Assembly (NCBI GenBank): GCA_001772985.1
Contig: MEVN01000043.1
Span: 1 to 14,050 of the forward strand
Direction of reading: 5' to 3'
Source of the DNA: a candidate division WWE3 bacterium RIFCSPLOWO2_12_FULL_36_10
GTDB lineage: Bacteria > Patescibacteriota > WWE3 > UBA101185 > UBA10185
Length of the DNA stretch: 14,050 nucleotides
Every line of letters starts with the position of its first letter. The first letter of the stretch is position 1. The notes under the pieces are model-generated. The model was not told where the DNA came from. It made no database searches and saw nothing but the letters and a program-made list of their open reading frames with translations. The position numbers and the translations under genes are program-made. Of this stretch, positions 1-7,516 are shown in pieces.

Positions 1-8
1 GTTTCAAG

Positions 9-47
9 TTAGGAACTTATGATATTGGAATCTAATAGTATACCCAT
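9..47 (-). pseudogene. Start of a PIN-domain (VapC-like) toxin frame, stopped after 12 codons
   Basis: An ATG lies 5 bases downstream of the antitoxin stop and reads MGILLDSNIISS before a TAA. The pattern hydrophobic-LLD-S-N-I-I is how PIN-domain ribonuclease toxins begin, with the first catalytic Asp in LLDSN. A Phd-type antitoxin is normally followed directly by its toxin, so position and sequence agree. The early stop suggests a broken toxin. The window ends 8 bases further on, so a frameshifted remainder outside it cannot be excluded. The piece is very short, so the identification rests largely on context. Confidence 0.4.
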
Positions 48-52
48 GTTTT

Positions 53-295
53 TTAGTAAGAAAACTTAAAGTTTTCCCTAAACTCATTCATGTATTTTTT
101 TACTTTCTTATATTCGTTATCTTTTAGAGTTAACGAAGATAATTGATTTGTATTTTCGTAACTGTAAACAGGTGACATTTTAGCTATTGGCTTATTGTTT
201 CTAGTTATTATTACCGACCTTCCTTTAACATACACTTCGTCAAGAAGATAACCAAAATTATTTTTTGCTTTTGAGGCGGACATAGTTTTATTCAT
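53..295 (-). CDS. Phd/YefM-family antitoxin
   Basis: This 80-residue protein has the typical Phd/YefM N-terminal half: MSASKAKNNFGYLLDEV, then a strand with RSVIITRNNKPIAKMSP. That half forms the dimeric DNA-binding fold that represses the antitoxin's own operon. The lysine-rich C-terminal half (about residues 50-80) would be the flexible part that wraps and neutralises the toxin. Length is normal for the family. The partner gene should follow immediately, and a PIN-like start is present 5 bases downstream but is soon interrupted. The ATG at 293-295 sits 5 bases from a good -10 box with no Shine-Dalgarno sequence, so the mRNA may be leaderless. Family assignment is firm; the cognate toxin is less certain. 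Confidence 0.85.
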   Translation of the reverse strand: MNKTMSASKAKNNFGYLLDEVYVKGRSVIITRNNKPIAKMSPVYSYENTNQLSSLTLKDNEYKKVKKYMNEFRENFKFSY

Positions 296-300
296 ACTTT

Positions 301-329
301 ATATATTAGCCAATTCGCCCAACTTAGTC
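301..329 (-). promoter_or_regulatory. Promoter of the antitoxin gene
   Basis: On the minus strand TTGACT (324-329) is followed after 17 bases by TAATAT (301-306). The ATG of the antitoxin begins 5 bases after the -10 box, so the transcript would start at or next to the start codon. No experimental data support it; the call rests on box match and spacing. Confidence 0.5.
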
Positions 330-343
330 AACAACCAAAAATG

Positions 344-1861
344 TTAGGAACTTGCTTCCCTTATAAGCTTATTAGCATCTTCTTCCAAACTCTCAAACCT
401 CGATCTTTCTTTTGCCATAGCACTTTCCAAATTCGATCCATGCTTCATTTCCCTTTTCATTCTTGCTTCTAGACTGCCAAATCTACTAATAATACTGTAT
501 TGCTGCTCCAAAGCAGCTTCGTTTTCTTCACTTGGTTCTTCTCTGCTTAACCTATTGAAATAGTTATTAGAACATATTCTCTTTTCAAAACCTCTGAATT
601 CCTTATAAGCTTCTATTTTAGAACCGTAAACTTTTTTTATTTCACTTTCCCATCTTAATAGAGGGGTAGTTTGTAAAAGCCCCTCCAACGCCAACTCGTC
701 GTCCTCACTGCCAAAATCACGTATCATGTAAAAAGCACTCAAAGCCTCTTCCGCTTGATGTGCCATTCTCTCTGTATACTCTGTTTTCACATTTGCGAGT
801 ACATCCTTAAGCTCCTGTGGAAGTTTTTCGAAAAAATATTTCGAAGAGTCCGAATGGCGATACAAATAATCAAAATAGTCATAATAAGCATTGGGGTTTT
901 GTGTTTTATCTTCAAGCATATCTCCCACTTGCTTTAGAATATCGCCGGTTTCAGCATATCCTGCTAAAAGCTCATCCTTGGCGTAATCAAAAGCAGTTGG
1001 CATAAATCCGCGCAAAGCTTCTTCGTATTGCACTTTTGCCTGATCCATATCAACTTCACCCTTTGACAAAACCCCTTCAATCTCCCTTAAACGTTCATAC
1101 GTATCATTGAGTCTTTTGGACAAAGGTTCTGCATACACGGGCATCATACTTAAAGCCTCTGTGACAATTTCATTAATATGGTGTCGTCGCTCATGTTTCT
1201 CAACAAGTTGTTTATATTCTCCTTCGCCGCTTACCACAACAAGAGGAAATCTCAAACCAAAAGCGGTAGCATCTTTTCTAAAAAGACCGCCAAACGGATC
1301 TTTAACAGCTACCATACCTTCGCCTTCTTTTTCGCTTTCCTGAATATCCTTAGGATTATAAATACCGGCTCTATCTACCCTGTCCATAACAATAATCTCA
1401 ACTGCAAGTTTATTATCATCTACCAAAATTACCTTCCCTTTTGGCCAGAGTCCAGTTATTCCGTAATAAATAATAATTCCCAAGACCTCATTGTTACTAG
1501 CTTCTTCCGATACTAAACCCTGCTCTAAAGCCTCCTTCCCCAAAGTACTTTTTTTCTTTTCCAATAATTCTCTGGCTATACTGACATGTCTAAAATCTTC
1601 ATAAGCAAGTCTAACAATATCGCTATATAGCCTTCTCTGGCGTTCAGACAATTTAGTCTCACCGGAAACTGCCTGAAGCGCATTTATATAATCAATATCC
1701 GGATTTTCTAAAAAAGAATCGTACAAACCTTCTCCAAATTCAAAAGCTCTTTTATAAAGTTCCTCACGAACTCCTCTAAAAACTTCTCTTCTGTCGCTAA
1801 CCGTAGAACCTTCTATTTTTTGTTTTAAATCTTCAGGCAATAGAGCCTCGGTATTTAACAT
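344..1861 (-). CDS. Unrecognised 505-residue protein with an HExxH motif (possible zincin metallopeptidase)
   Basis: I do not recognise the family. The protein is mostly charged and apparently helical, without signal peptide or clear membrane segment, so it is probably cytoplasmic. A mixed central part (about residues 125-215) contains strand-like stretches (KGKVILVDD, LAVEIIVMDRV, LRFPLVVVSG). It leads into KHERRHHINEI, where H223-E224-R-R-H227 fits the HExxH zinc-binding and catalytic motif of zincins. DELLAGYAE at about residues 296-304 could supply the third ligand (E297), as acidic-LLA/Y motifs do in several zincin families. The C-terminal 200 residues are rich in Glu, Lys and Arg. A single HExxH can occur by chance, so the peptidase role is inference. 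The ATG has no Shine-Dalgarno sequence. The gene ends 48 bases before the antitoxin start. Confidence 0.7.
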   Translation of the reverse strand: MLNTEALLPEDLKQKIEGSTVSDRREVFRGVREELYKRAFEFGEGLYDSFLENPDIDYINALQAVSGETKLSERQRRLYSDIVRLAYEDFRHVSIARELLEKKKSTLGKEALEQGLVSEEASNNEVLGIIIYYGITGLWPKGKVILVDDNKLAVEIIVMDRVDRAGIYNPKDIQESEKEGEGMVAVKDPFGGLFRKDATAFGLRFPLVVVSGEGEYKQLVEKHERRHHINEIVTEALSMMPVYAEPLSKRLNDTYERLREIEGVLSKGEVDMDQAKVQYEEALRGFMPTAFDYAKDELLAGYAETGDILKQVGDMLEDKTQNPNAYYDYFDYLYRHSDSSKYFFEKLPQELKDVLANVKTEYTERMAHQAEEALSAFYMIRDFGSEDDELALEGLLQTTPLLRWESEIKKVYGSKIEAYKEFRGFEKRICSNNYFNRLSREEPSEENEAALEQQYSIISRFGSLEARMKREMKHGSNLESAMAKERSRFESLEEDANKLIREASS

Positions 1862-1967
1862 CTTATTATTATCTACCGCTTATTAAACAAAAACAACCTC
1901 AGGTTCAAGGTAAAATCCAAAGTTTTCATAAAAATCATGTTGCATAAGTGTGATAAAGTGTAACATT

Positions 1968-2171
1968 TCATTCTAAGATGCGAACGTTAGGAATTAAAGA
2001 CGAGCCGGGTAATTTATTTCTCCTAATCATTACTACTGCTTTATAAACATCCTCAATTTTCAACTTCTTACCTTTAGCGAGCGAAAGAGCTGTTGATTTT
2101 AACGATTCGTTTCTTGATTTGTATGAAATTTCTAGCTTTATCTTCTTATTTAGTCGAAAAATAATCAACAT
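1968..2171 (-). CDS. Small Lys-rich hypothetical protein (67 residues)
   Basis: This is a short frame starting MLIIFRLNKKIKLEISYKS and ending PNVRILE. The middle (LKSTALSLAKGKKLKIEDVYKAVVMIRR) could form two helices, as in small DNA-binding or antitoxin-like proteins, but I recognise no family. I chose the ATG at 2169-2171; an in-frame TTG three codons upstream is also possible. It lies on the same strand as its neighbours, 106 bases before the HExxH gene, with no clear ribosome binding site. A 14-bp palindrome lies about 40 bases upstream. It may be a chance frame. Confidence 0.35.
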   Translation of the reverse strand: MLIIFRLNKKIKLEISYKSRNESLKSTALSLAKGKKLKIEDVYKAVVMIRRNKLPGSSLIPNVRILE

Positions 2172-2210
2172 CACTACCAAATGTTTATATTTTGATATAT
2201 GTTTTGACTA

Positions 2211-2224
2211 ACAAAGGCCTTTGT
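2211..2224. repeat. Perfect 14-bp palindrome, possible operator
   Basis: ACAAAGGCCTTTGT reads the same on both strands. It lies in the space between ndk and the small ORF, about 40 bases upstream of the small ORF's start, where a dimeric repressor could bind. Nothing else in the 2172-2320 gap could be supported. Confidence 0.3.
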
Positions 2225-2320
2225 AACAACTAGCAAGACTGTCATTGTCACTCAGTATTAATATGTGATAAATTTAAAATTAAAGGGCAATTAGAGTGTC
2301 TTATCATGAAAAGTAATGTT

Positions 2321-2902
2321 TTAGTACATGTATAAATCTTCGTGAACTCTTCGATATGACAAAATCTCTTTAGGTTTAAACCAAAGCTTAATTTCATCTT
2401 TAGCTTCCCCTACAGTTCCGGAAGCATGAATTAGATTATACGTGGTCCTTTTCTTAAGCGCTGCTACATAAGAAGAATCTAATCCAAAATCACCTCTTAT
2501 TGTCCCAACAGACGCTGTATTGGGAAAAGTTGGACCAACTAACGAACGAATCTTGGCCACAGCGTTAGGCCCCTCCATAACAAAAACCAAAACCGGTCCC
2601 GAGCTCAAAAAGTCTGCGTTCCTTTTTACAACCATCGTTCCTATTTTTACCGGATCGGTAGTACCAAAAACTGTATTAACTTTTAGACCAAGCTCCTCGC
2701 ACTCATCAATATTTCTCTTTCCAACTATTTTCTTCCATTCATCATCTTTGGCATAGTGTTTTAAACCTAAATCTTCACTTACATTCGTAAACTTCGCTGC
2801 AACTATTTTTAACCCGGCACGTTCGAGTCTGTGCAAAATCTCACCAACCAATCCCCTTTTAACACCGTCGGGTTTAATTAATACTAATGATTGTTCTATC
2901 AT
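2321..2902 (-). CDS. ndk: Nucleoside diphosphate kinase
   Basis: The enzyme transfers the terminal phosphate of ATP to other nucleoside diphosphates through a phosphohistidine, balancing the cytoplasmic NTP pool. It begins with the family signature SLVLIKPDGVKRGLVGEI (Lys10) and contains the conserved TIRGDFG loop (Arg136). The active-site segment NLIHASGT carries the catalytic His159 where most members have N.IHGSD, and is followed by A.DEIKLWF. At 193 residues it is longer than the usual 130-150. The extra residues lie between about 55 and 95 and form an insert before the GPVLVFVMEG strand, with a short C-terminal extension. The gene stands between the terminator at 2953-3002 and the small ORF, so it is probably transcribed separately. 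No Shine-Dalgarno sequence is seen before the ATG. Confidence 0.95.
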   Translation of the reverse strand: MIEQSLVLIKPDGVKRGLVGEILHRLERAGLKIVAAKFTNVSEDLGLKHYAKDDEWKKIVGKRNIDECEELGLKVNTVFGTTDPVKIGTMVVKRNADFLSSGPVLVFVMEGPNAVAKIRSLVGPTFPNTASVGTIRGDFGLDSSYVAALKKRTTYNLIHASGTVGEAKDEIKLWFKPKEILSYRRVHEDLYMY

Positions 2903-2952
2903 ATGACAAAGGATATCAAAAATATATTAATGTGTCCATAAAGTGGTGATAT

Positions 2953-3002
2953 AAAAAAAGCTGGAAACCAGAGAATAAGAACTCGTCTCCTTAGTTTCCA
3001 GC
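2953..3002 (-). terminator. Intrinsic terminator at the end of the long minus-strand operon
   Basis: A perfect 9-bp stem, GCTGGAAAC pairing with GTTTCCAGC (2960-2968 and 2994-3002), encloses a 25-base loop. On the minus strand it is followed at once by seven T residues (2953-2959). It begins 7 bases after the stop codon of the 143-residue gene. The long loop is unusual but can fold further through GAGA/TCTC. Confidence 0.8.
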
Positions 3003-3009
3003 ACAAAAT

Positions 3010-3441
3010 TCAAAGCTTCATTGCTTTAAATAACCTCGGCCACCTATTAACTTCTGGAAGAGATGGGTAAAGATCACTCAACAGGCCGTAATCTGGTCCA
3101 GGTCTCGTTCTGGCTAAACGTAACCAACCATCAACTTCCCTATCAACAGGAAAAAATGCAGTAACTTTGACATTAACAAAAAGGTAATCGGGGTCGCCTA
3201 ATGTGTAGCTTCCACCTTTTCTTACGTCAAAAACCTGATCAAGTGAAAGTTCGCCAAGATATGTTACAGCTCTTACTAGTAAAGTGCTTTTGTACGACCT
3301 TACACCGCCACCTTCCCGTTTAACCTCTTCTGGTTTAAGTTGTATACCTGCAACCGTAATATAAACAACGAAGGGCATAACATTAGCACTCCCATTTGGA
3401 TATAATGGCTCTTTTTCATCAACAATCAGTACTACACTCAT
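3010..3441 (-). CDS. Conserved-looking hypothetical protein (143 residues)
   Basis: I do not recognise the family. The sequence alternates hydrophobic and polar residues in strand-like blocks (MPFVVYITVAGIQL, KSTLLVRAVTYLG, YLFVNVKVTAFFPV), which suggests a small all-beta or OB-like fold. A helix-poor Pro/Arg-rich tail follows (RTRPGPDYGLLSDLYPSLPEVNRWPRLFKAMKL in outline). There is no signal peptide or membrane segment and no cysteine. It has the strongest ribosome binding site in the window, GGAGG five bases before the ATG, implying independent and efficient translation. It is the last gene before the terminator, 45 bases after the metallophosphoesterase. A single-stranded-DNA-binding protein was considered, but no SSB signature is visible. 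Confidence 0.75.
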   Translation of the reverse strand: MSVVLIVDEKEPLYPNGSANVMPFVVYITVAGIQLKPEEVKREGGGVRSYKSTLLVRAVTYLGELSLDQVFDVRKGGSYTLGDPDYLFVNVKVTAFFPVDREVDGWLRLARTRPGPDYGLLSDLYPSLPEVNRWPRLFKAMKL

Positions 3442-3454
3442 CTTCTCCTCCTCT
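3442..3454 (-). promoter_or_regulatory. Strong Shine-Dalgarno sequence of the 143-residue gene
   Basis: The minus strand reads AGAGGAGGAGAAG directly before the ATG, with GGAGG at 3447-3451 spaced 5 bases. No other gene in the window has a comparable site, so it fixes the start and sets this gene apart. Confidence 0.8.
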
Positions 3455-3486
3455 CGAATCTGTGCCGATGTGATTTTCCTATTGTA

Positions 3487-4473
3487 TCATAAGACAATGT
3501 CTTCTATTTTGTAGTTACCATCAGCATAGACTCTTAATACAGAAAATCTTGGGCTTTGAAGATTGCGTTCGCTAGTTATCGCTCCAATTACAATGTGTGA
3601 CAAAGTAGATCTTTGGGTGTCAATACTTATGCTAGAGCCGTGTTGATCTCCGGCAATTATGGCCTTGACTTTACTTTGTCTTATTAGATTTAAAATCTCC
3701 AATGCCTGATCTTTTACCTTTATTACATCTTCGCCATCAACCACTCCCATAATTCTATTAAAAGTTGGGTGATATAGAGGCTGAGAAAGTAGGACAAAGT
3801 CTGCGTTCTTTACCTCTTCAGTAAACCATGCCGTTAATTTAGCATCAATAACCGTATAGTTAGCAGAATTGTCAAGCATAACAAATTTCACCCCTTTTAA
3901 TGTAATTGAATGAAAATTATCACCAAATACTTGAGCAAAATTTCCAACTCCAACTGACTGCCATAAATCATGATCCCCGGGAATTGTGTAATACTTCAAA
4001 TCGCTTTCATCTAAAATTTTCTTGGCCTCCTCAAGTTTAGTGATAACGCCTAAATCAGTATGGTCTCCTAAGTGAAAAATGGCGTCAACTGATAAGTCTT
4101 TGGTCTTTGAAATAGCCTTTAGTAAATCTAAATTATCACTATGCGGGTCTGAAAATATTGCAACAGTTACTGCCGACTTAGAGTTTTTGATCGGATCGGA
4201 GGTATCTTTTATAATATTTCCTATATTAATATCTGTGTCTGAAGCTCTTTTAATAAATTCTCCTGCTACTTCTCCGGCTTTATCAGAACTTAAACCTACT
4301 TTTGCAAGAAGCGGGGCAGTTATTGAAATAACTCTTTTATAAGACATGGTAGATATTTCTTTAACAAAAAGTGCTATTCCTAAAACAAGCGCAGTTAAGA
4401 CTATAATCGAAATTATCGGCCTTAAAAGCTTTCCCAGAACACTAGATTTATTGGATTTATCTCTTTTTTTCAT
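3487..4473 (-). CDS. Membrane-anchored calcineurin-like metallophosphoesterase
   Basis: The N-terminus is basic (MKKRDKSNKS) and leads into one hydrophobic segment at about residues 19-38, so the catalytic part is probably tethered with its bulk outside the cytoplasm. The dimetal phosphoesterase motifs follow in order: D109-P-H111 in AIFSDPHSD, GDHTD at 136-140 (family GDxxD), and GDHD at 166-169 where GNHD/E is usual. Next come LLSQPLYHP at about 228-236, where the family normally has HxP, and AGDQHGSS at 274-281 for the final GHxH-like motif. Some ligand positions are thus non-standard, but enough remain for a binuclear centre. The substrate cannot be predicted. The gene follows argS after 16 bases. 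Confidence 0.85.
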   Translation of the reverse strand: MKKRDKSNKSSVLGKLLRPIISIIVLTALVLGIALFVKEISTMSYKRVISITAPLLAKVGLSSDKAGEVAGEFIKRASDTDINIGNIIKDTSDPIKNSKSAVTVAIFSDPHSDNLDLLKAISKTKDLSVDAIFHLGDHTDLGVITKLEEAKKILDESDLKYYTIPGDHDLWQSVGVGNFAQVFGDNFHSITLKGVKFVMLDNSANYTVIDAKLTAWFTEEVKNADFVLLSQPLYHPTFNRIMGVVDGEDVIKVKDQALEILNLIRQSKVKAIIAGDQHGSSISIDTQRSTLSHIVIGAITSERNLQSPRFSVLRVYADGNYKIEDIVL

Positions 4474-4489
4474 TTCAGAAGTAATCTTA

Positions 4490-6412
4490 TCACATGCGCG
4501 AAGGGGCTTCTATTCCAAGCAAAAACAAGCCGTTTCTTAAGATAACATTTACACTCTTTGTCATATTAAGTCTTAGAAACTTCTCTTTATCACTAGGGGC
4601 ATTTAAAATAGGCTCATCGTTGTAGAAAGAGTTAAATCTGTGGCATAGTTCAAACAAAAACTCACAGAGCGCGTTTGGTGCAAATTCTGAAGCGGATTTT
4701 TTGACAATTTCAGGAAATCTGTAAATCCATCTTAATAAGGACAGCTCTTTCTCGTTTAAATTTGAGTTAATCAACAACTTCTTATTCATGTTAAACATTT
4801 TTTCCAAATAACCTTGAGATTTTTCTAAAAGAGAATTGGTTCTTGCAAAAGTATATTGAACATACGGCCCTGAGTATCCTTTAATATCTAACGAGCCTTT
4901 TAAATCAAAAACTAGATCCTGAAATGTATTATATTTCAGCATTTCAAACTTAATAGCGCCGTTTCGTACAATTCTTAAAGAATCAGTAGCGCCATAATTA
5001 TCCAAAAGTTTCTTGTCAACCATTTTTATGAAATCATCTATCTTGATACCCCATCCTTTTCTTCCGCTCATACCATATTTATCTTTATTATCTGATATAT
5101 CAATGCCTAACTCTCCGGCTGTTTCCCTTGATAAGTAGACAAACCCATAATTTATATGCTTCATGTTTGTTGACTGGTCTTTGAACCCTAAATATGCAAG
5201 AGAGGTTTTTACAGCCTCAATAGCATAGGTTTGCTTTACATCAATAACATCAAAAACTATGTCAACACCGGTAAAAGTTATATTTTCGTTCACATTTTGT
5301 GGTAAGTAACTTGTAATCCAAAGTTGTTTTGTCTGGGTACCGGTGTCAAGTTTGACGTAATTAAAATCTATACCCAAAAGCCCAAACTTCCACATATGAT
5401 AAGCGATGTCTTTTCCAGTATAATTTGGCACTCCATTTGATCGAACGATAATCTTATCTTCTTCATGGTAATTATCTCCTGTTTTATCAATACTATTTTT
5501 GTTGGCACTCAACTTTACCAACCAGCAACCTTTAGAAACGCCATCTTTAGCTAAATATATATTGTCATTGTTTTTCAGCATTTCAAAAGTCTTTTCCCAC
5601 AATTTTAGATTCACTATGTCCGATTCGTTAACAACCACATCGTAATCAAATCCAAGGTCTTGAAATGTTTTAAGGTTCTCAACTAATATCTTAAATGCCA
5701 ATTTCTTTTGTTTTTTTGATATCGGGTGATTAGGATCTTCGAGTTTTTTTAACAAATCCTCTCTTTCTAGCGCTAAATCAGCGTTATTGTTAAGCAAAGT
5801 TTCCATTCTAGAATAGATGTCCCATGCGTAATGATCGTACTTTTCATAGTCTTTTGAATGAATGTCTTTTATTTTCTCAACCCCCATCATCGAAGTGGCA
5901 ACCTGAACGCCTAAATCATTTGAGTAGTATTGAACTTCAACGTTATATCCTAAAAACTCATAAACTCTTTCAACAAATTGGCCAACACACGCATTTCTCA
6001 AATGACCTATATGGGTTGCTTTATTTGGATTAACATTTGAATGCTCCAAGGCAATACGCTTTCCTTCACCTATTTCTCCTTTCCCATAGTCGTTAAGACC
6101 TGTGTTAACTAAAAGCGGTACATTTTGTAACCACTCTTTAGATAATCTAAAGTTTATAAACCCCGGCTGTACATAATAGACCTCTTCAAACACTTCGGTG
6201 AGTTCATACCCACGCAACTTATAGCACAACTTATTGGCAATCTCCATGGGAGACTGATTAACAAGCTTAGAAATTTTTAAACTAATATTAGTTGAAAAAT
6301 CTCCCCACATTTCTTTGTCAGGGTGTTCAACTAAAATGTCATCTACATGCATATTGTAAATATCATTGACTGCTTTTTTTATATTCTCTTTGACAAATTC
6401 CGCAATCTCCAT
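4490..6412 (-). CDS. argS: Arginine--tRNA ligase
   Basis: This cytoplasmic class I synthetase charges tRNA-Arg with arginine. The N-terminal Add-1 domain (about 1-110) ends before EHSNVNPNKATHIGHLRN, which contains the HIGH signature at 134-137. It continues as YYSNDLGVQVA, typical of ArgS. The KMSKS equivalent is MSGRKGWGIKIDD at about 448-460, a form in line with the usual degenerate K/MSxRKG of ArgS. The C-terminal DALR anticodon-binding domain contains GPYVQYTFAR (515-524), and the protein ends with the family's LGIEAPSRM. At 640 residues it is somewhat longer than the common 550-590, with extra sequence around 205-245. It is 45 bases after comEC and 16 before the metallophosphoesterase, in the shared operon. 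No Shine-Dalgarno sequence is evident. Confidence 0.97.
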   Translation of the reverse strand: MEIAEFVKENIKKAVNDIYNMHVDDILVEHPDKEMWGDFSTNISLKISKLVNQSPMEIANKLCYKLRGYELTEVFEEVYYVQPGFINFRLSKEWLQNVPLLVNTGLNDYGKGEIGEGKRIALEHSNVNPNKATHIGHLRNACVGQFVERVYEFLGYNVEVQYYSNDLGVQVATSMMGVEKIKDIHSKDYEKYDHYAWDIYSRMETLLNNNADLALEREDLLKKLEDPNHPISKKQKKLAFKILVENLKTFQDLGFDYDVVVNESDIVNLKLWEKTFEMLKNNDNIYLAKDGVSKGCWLVKLSANKNSIDKTGDNYHEEDKIIVRSNGVPNYTGKDIAYHMWKFGLLGIDFNYVKLDTGTQTKQLWITSYLPQNVNENITFTGVDIVFDVIDVKQTYAIEAVKTSLAYLGFKDQSTNMKHINYGFVYLSRETAGELGIDISDNKDKYGMSGRKGWGIKIDDFIKMVDKKLLDNYGATDSLRIVRNGAIKFEMLKYNTFQDLVFDLKGSLDIKGYSGPYVQYTFARTNSLLEKSQGYLEKMFNMNKKLLINSNLNEKELSLLRWIYRFPEIVKKSASEFAPNALCEFLFELCHRFNSFYNDEPILNAPSDKEKFLRLNMTKSVNVILRNGLFLLGIEAPSRM

Positions 6413-6457
6413 ATATCTATGTTATGTTAAAGCGCGTTTGGAATCAAGTAGGCGCGT

Positions 6458-7516
6458 TTAAAGGATCCGATCCGGATCCGATCTAGATCCGATCCTTGAA
6501 AATATGTGAAAACAAATAAAAAACACGTAGTACGAAATAAAGAAGGGAAGTCCGACACGTATATCTAAAGAAGCTTTTGAAAAACTTGCAAAAAACGCTA
6601 CAACTTTGATAAAAAAGTATAGGGGAAGAGTGACAATATAAGAAAAGAACAATGACAAAAAACTGTTTATATAAGTAAGTGCCAAAAAAATAAAACCAGC
6701 TATTGTTGCAAATGGAACAGTCCATAAAACTAATGCATTTACAACAGGGCTAATAATACTAATTCTTCCAAAAACGTACGAGATTAAAGGCCACACTAAA
6801 ACTTGAGCTCCTAGAGTTGTTGAAAGATCAGATATTAATATTGTTTTTTCGCCCAGTATGCCCTTGAAAAAAACTTCAAACGAAGGTGAGTACAGCATAA
6901 GGCTAAGTGTTGCCATAAAACTAAGTTGAAAACTCAAGCTAAACAACAACAATGGATCGCTTATTGTCATGACAAGTAATGAAATCAGCAGGAGCCTAAC
7001 CCCAGCGCCTTTACGCCCATAGAGCCTACCAATTATGACAAATGTAGACATTGCCCAAGCTCTAACGGCGGGAGGGTTCAAACCAACCAAAACCACATAA
7101 ATTAGCGAAAGGGCTTGTGCGGGAATTATCTTATTTAACTTTAATTCGTTGCCAAACAAACTGTAAATGAAACCGCATACTAAAGATATATTAAACCCAG
7201 AAACCACAACCACATGAATTGTTCCGGTTGTAATGAGCATGTCGTTATATCTAGAAAGCATTTTTATGTCGTTAAAACCCAAAAGGTAGCCTAAAAGCAA
7301 CTCTTTGTAAGGACTTTTCATATATTTTCCTATATTTCTTGCAAACGAATTTCGTAAAGTAACGAGACTATGAGGAGTCAACTCCCTATTTCTATATGTG
7401 TATAACTTTGCTCTATGTTGACAATATGTGACATTAGTCCCGCATACTGAAGTGAACCGAAAAGCAAAAGCCACAAAAAGAACTATGTACAAAATGTTGG
7501 CCTTTACAAATTTCAT
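6458..7516 (-). CDS. comEC: ComEC/Rec2-type DNA-uptake channel protein, short form
   Basis: ComEC is the inner-membrane channel that passes single-stranded DNA into the cytoplasm during natural transformation. The core Competence domain is present: KELLLGYLLGFND, then TGTIHVVVVSGFNISLV at about 97-113 (family H...SGxH/N), then LNPPAVRAWAMS. At least seven hydrophobic segments follow. At about 352 residues it is roughly half the length of full ComEC. It has only a short N-terminal part instead of the OB-like DUF4131 domain and no C-terminal metallo-beta-lactamase domain. The last residues, SRIGSRSDPDRIL, are encoded by an 11-bp tandem repeat and look non-native. The ATG at 7514-7516 overlaps the comEA stop as TGATG, which suggests translational coupling; an in-frame TTG is one codon upstream. 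Confidence 0.88.
   Translation of the reverse strand: MKFVKANILYIVLFVAFAFRFTSVCGTNVTYCQHRAKLYTYRNRELTPHSLVTLRNSFARNIGKYMKSPYKELLLGYLLGFNDIKMLSRYNDMLITTGTIHVVVVSGFNISLVCGFIYSLFGNELKLNKIIPAQALSLIYVVLVGLNPPAVRAWAMSTFVIIGRLYGRKGAGVRLLLISLLVMTISDPLLLFSLSFQLSFMATLSLMLYSPSFEVFFKGILGEKTILISDLSTTLGAQVLVWPLISYVFGRISIISPVVNALVLWTVPFATIAGFIFLALTYINSFLSLFFSYIVTLPLYFFIKVVAFFASFSKASLDIRVGLPFFISYYVFFICFHIFSRIGSRSDPDRIL
6463..6495. repeat. Three tandem 11-bp GATC-rich units at the comEC 3' end
   Basis: The units GGATCCGATCC, GGATCCGATCT and AGATCCGATCC follow each other without gap, giving six GATC sites in 33 bases. They lie inside the comEC frame and encode its final residues. A matching element, in inverted orientation, occurs at 11734-11744 in the truncated transposase. 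Confidence 0.85.

Noticed and set aside
8..353. 11-bp repeat GTTAGGAACTT at 8-18 and 343-353, each holding a TAA stop on the minus strand, as possible att-type sites.
   Set aside because: Repeats of 11 bases are expected by chance many times in a 14-kb window, and nothing else supports recombination there.
755..1516. Plus-strand open frames opposite the 505-residue gene, and similar frames opposite leuS, argS, ndk and the fibre gene.
   Set aside because: They are short, overlap convincing genes on the other strand and resemble no protein I know.
2172..2320. A terminator or small RNA in the gap between the small ORF and ndk.
   Set aside because: Only a 14-bp palindrome without a T-run was found, with no hairpin typical of a terminator.
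3010..3441. The 143-residue protein as a single-stranded-DNA-binding protein.
   Set aside because: It looks beta-rich, but no SSB signature or acidic C-terminal tail is present.
6432..6459. Direct repeat GCGCGTTT at 6432-6439 and 6452-6459 between argS and comEC.
   Set aside because: It is only 8 bases long and has no further support as a functional site.
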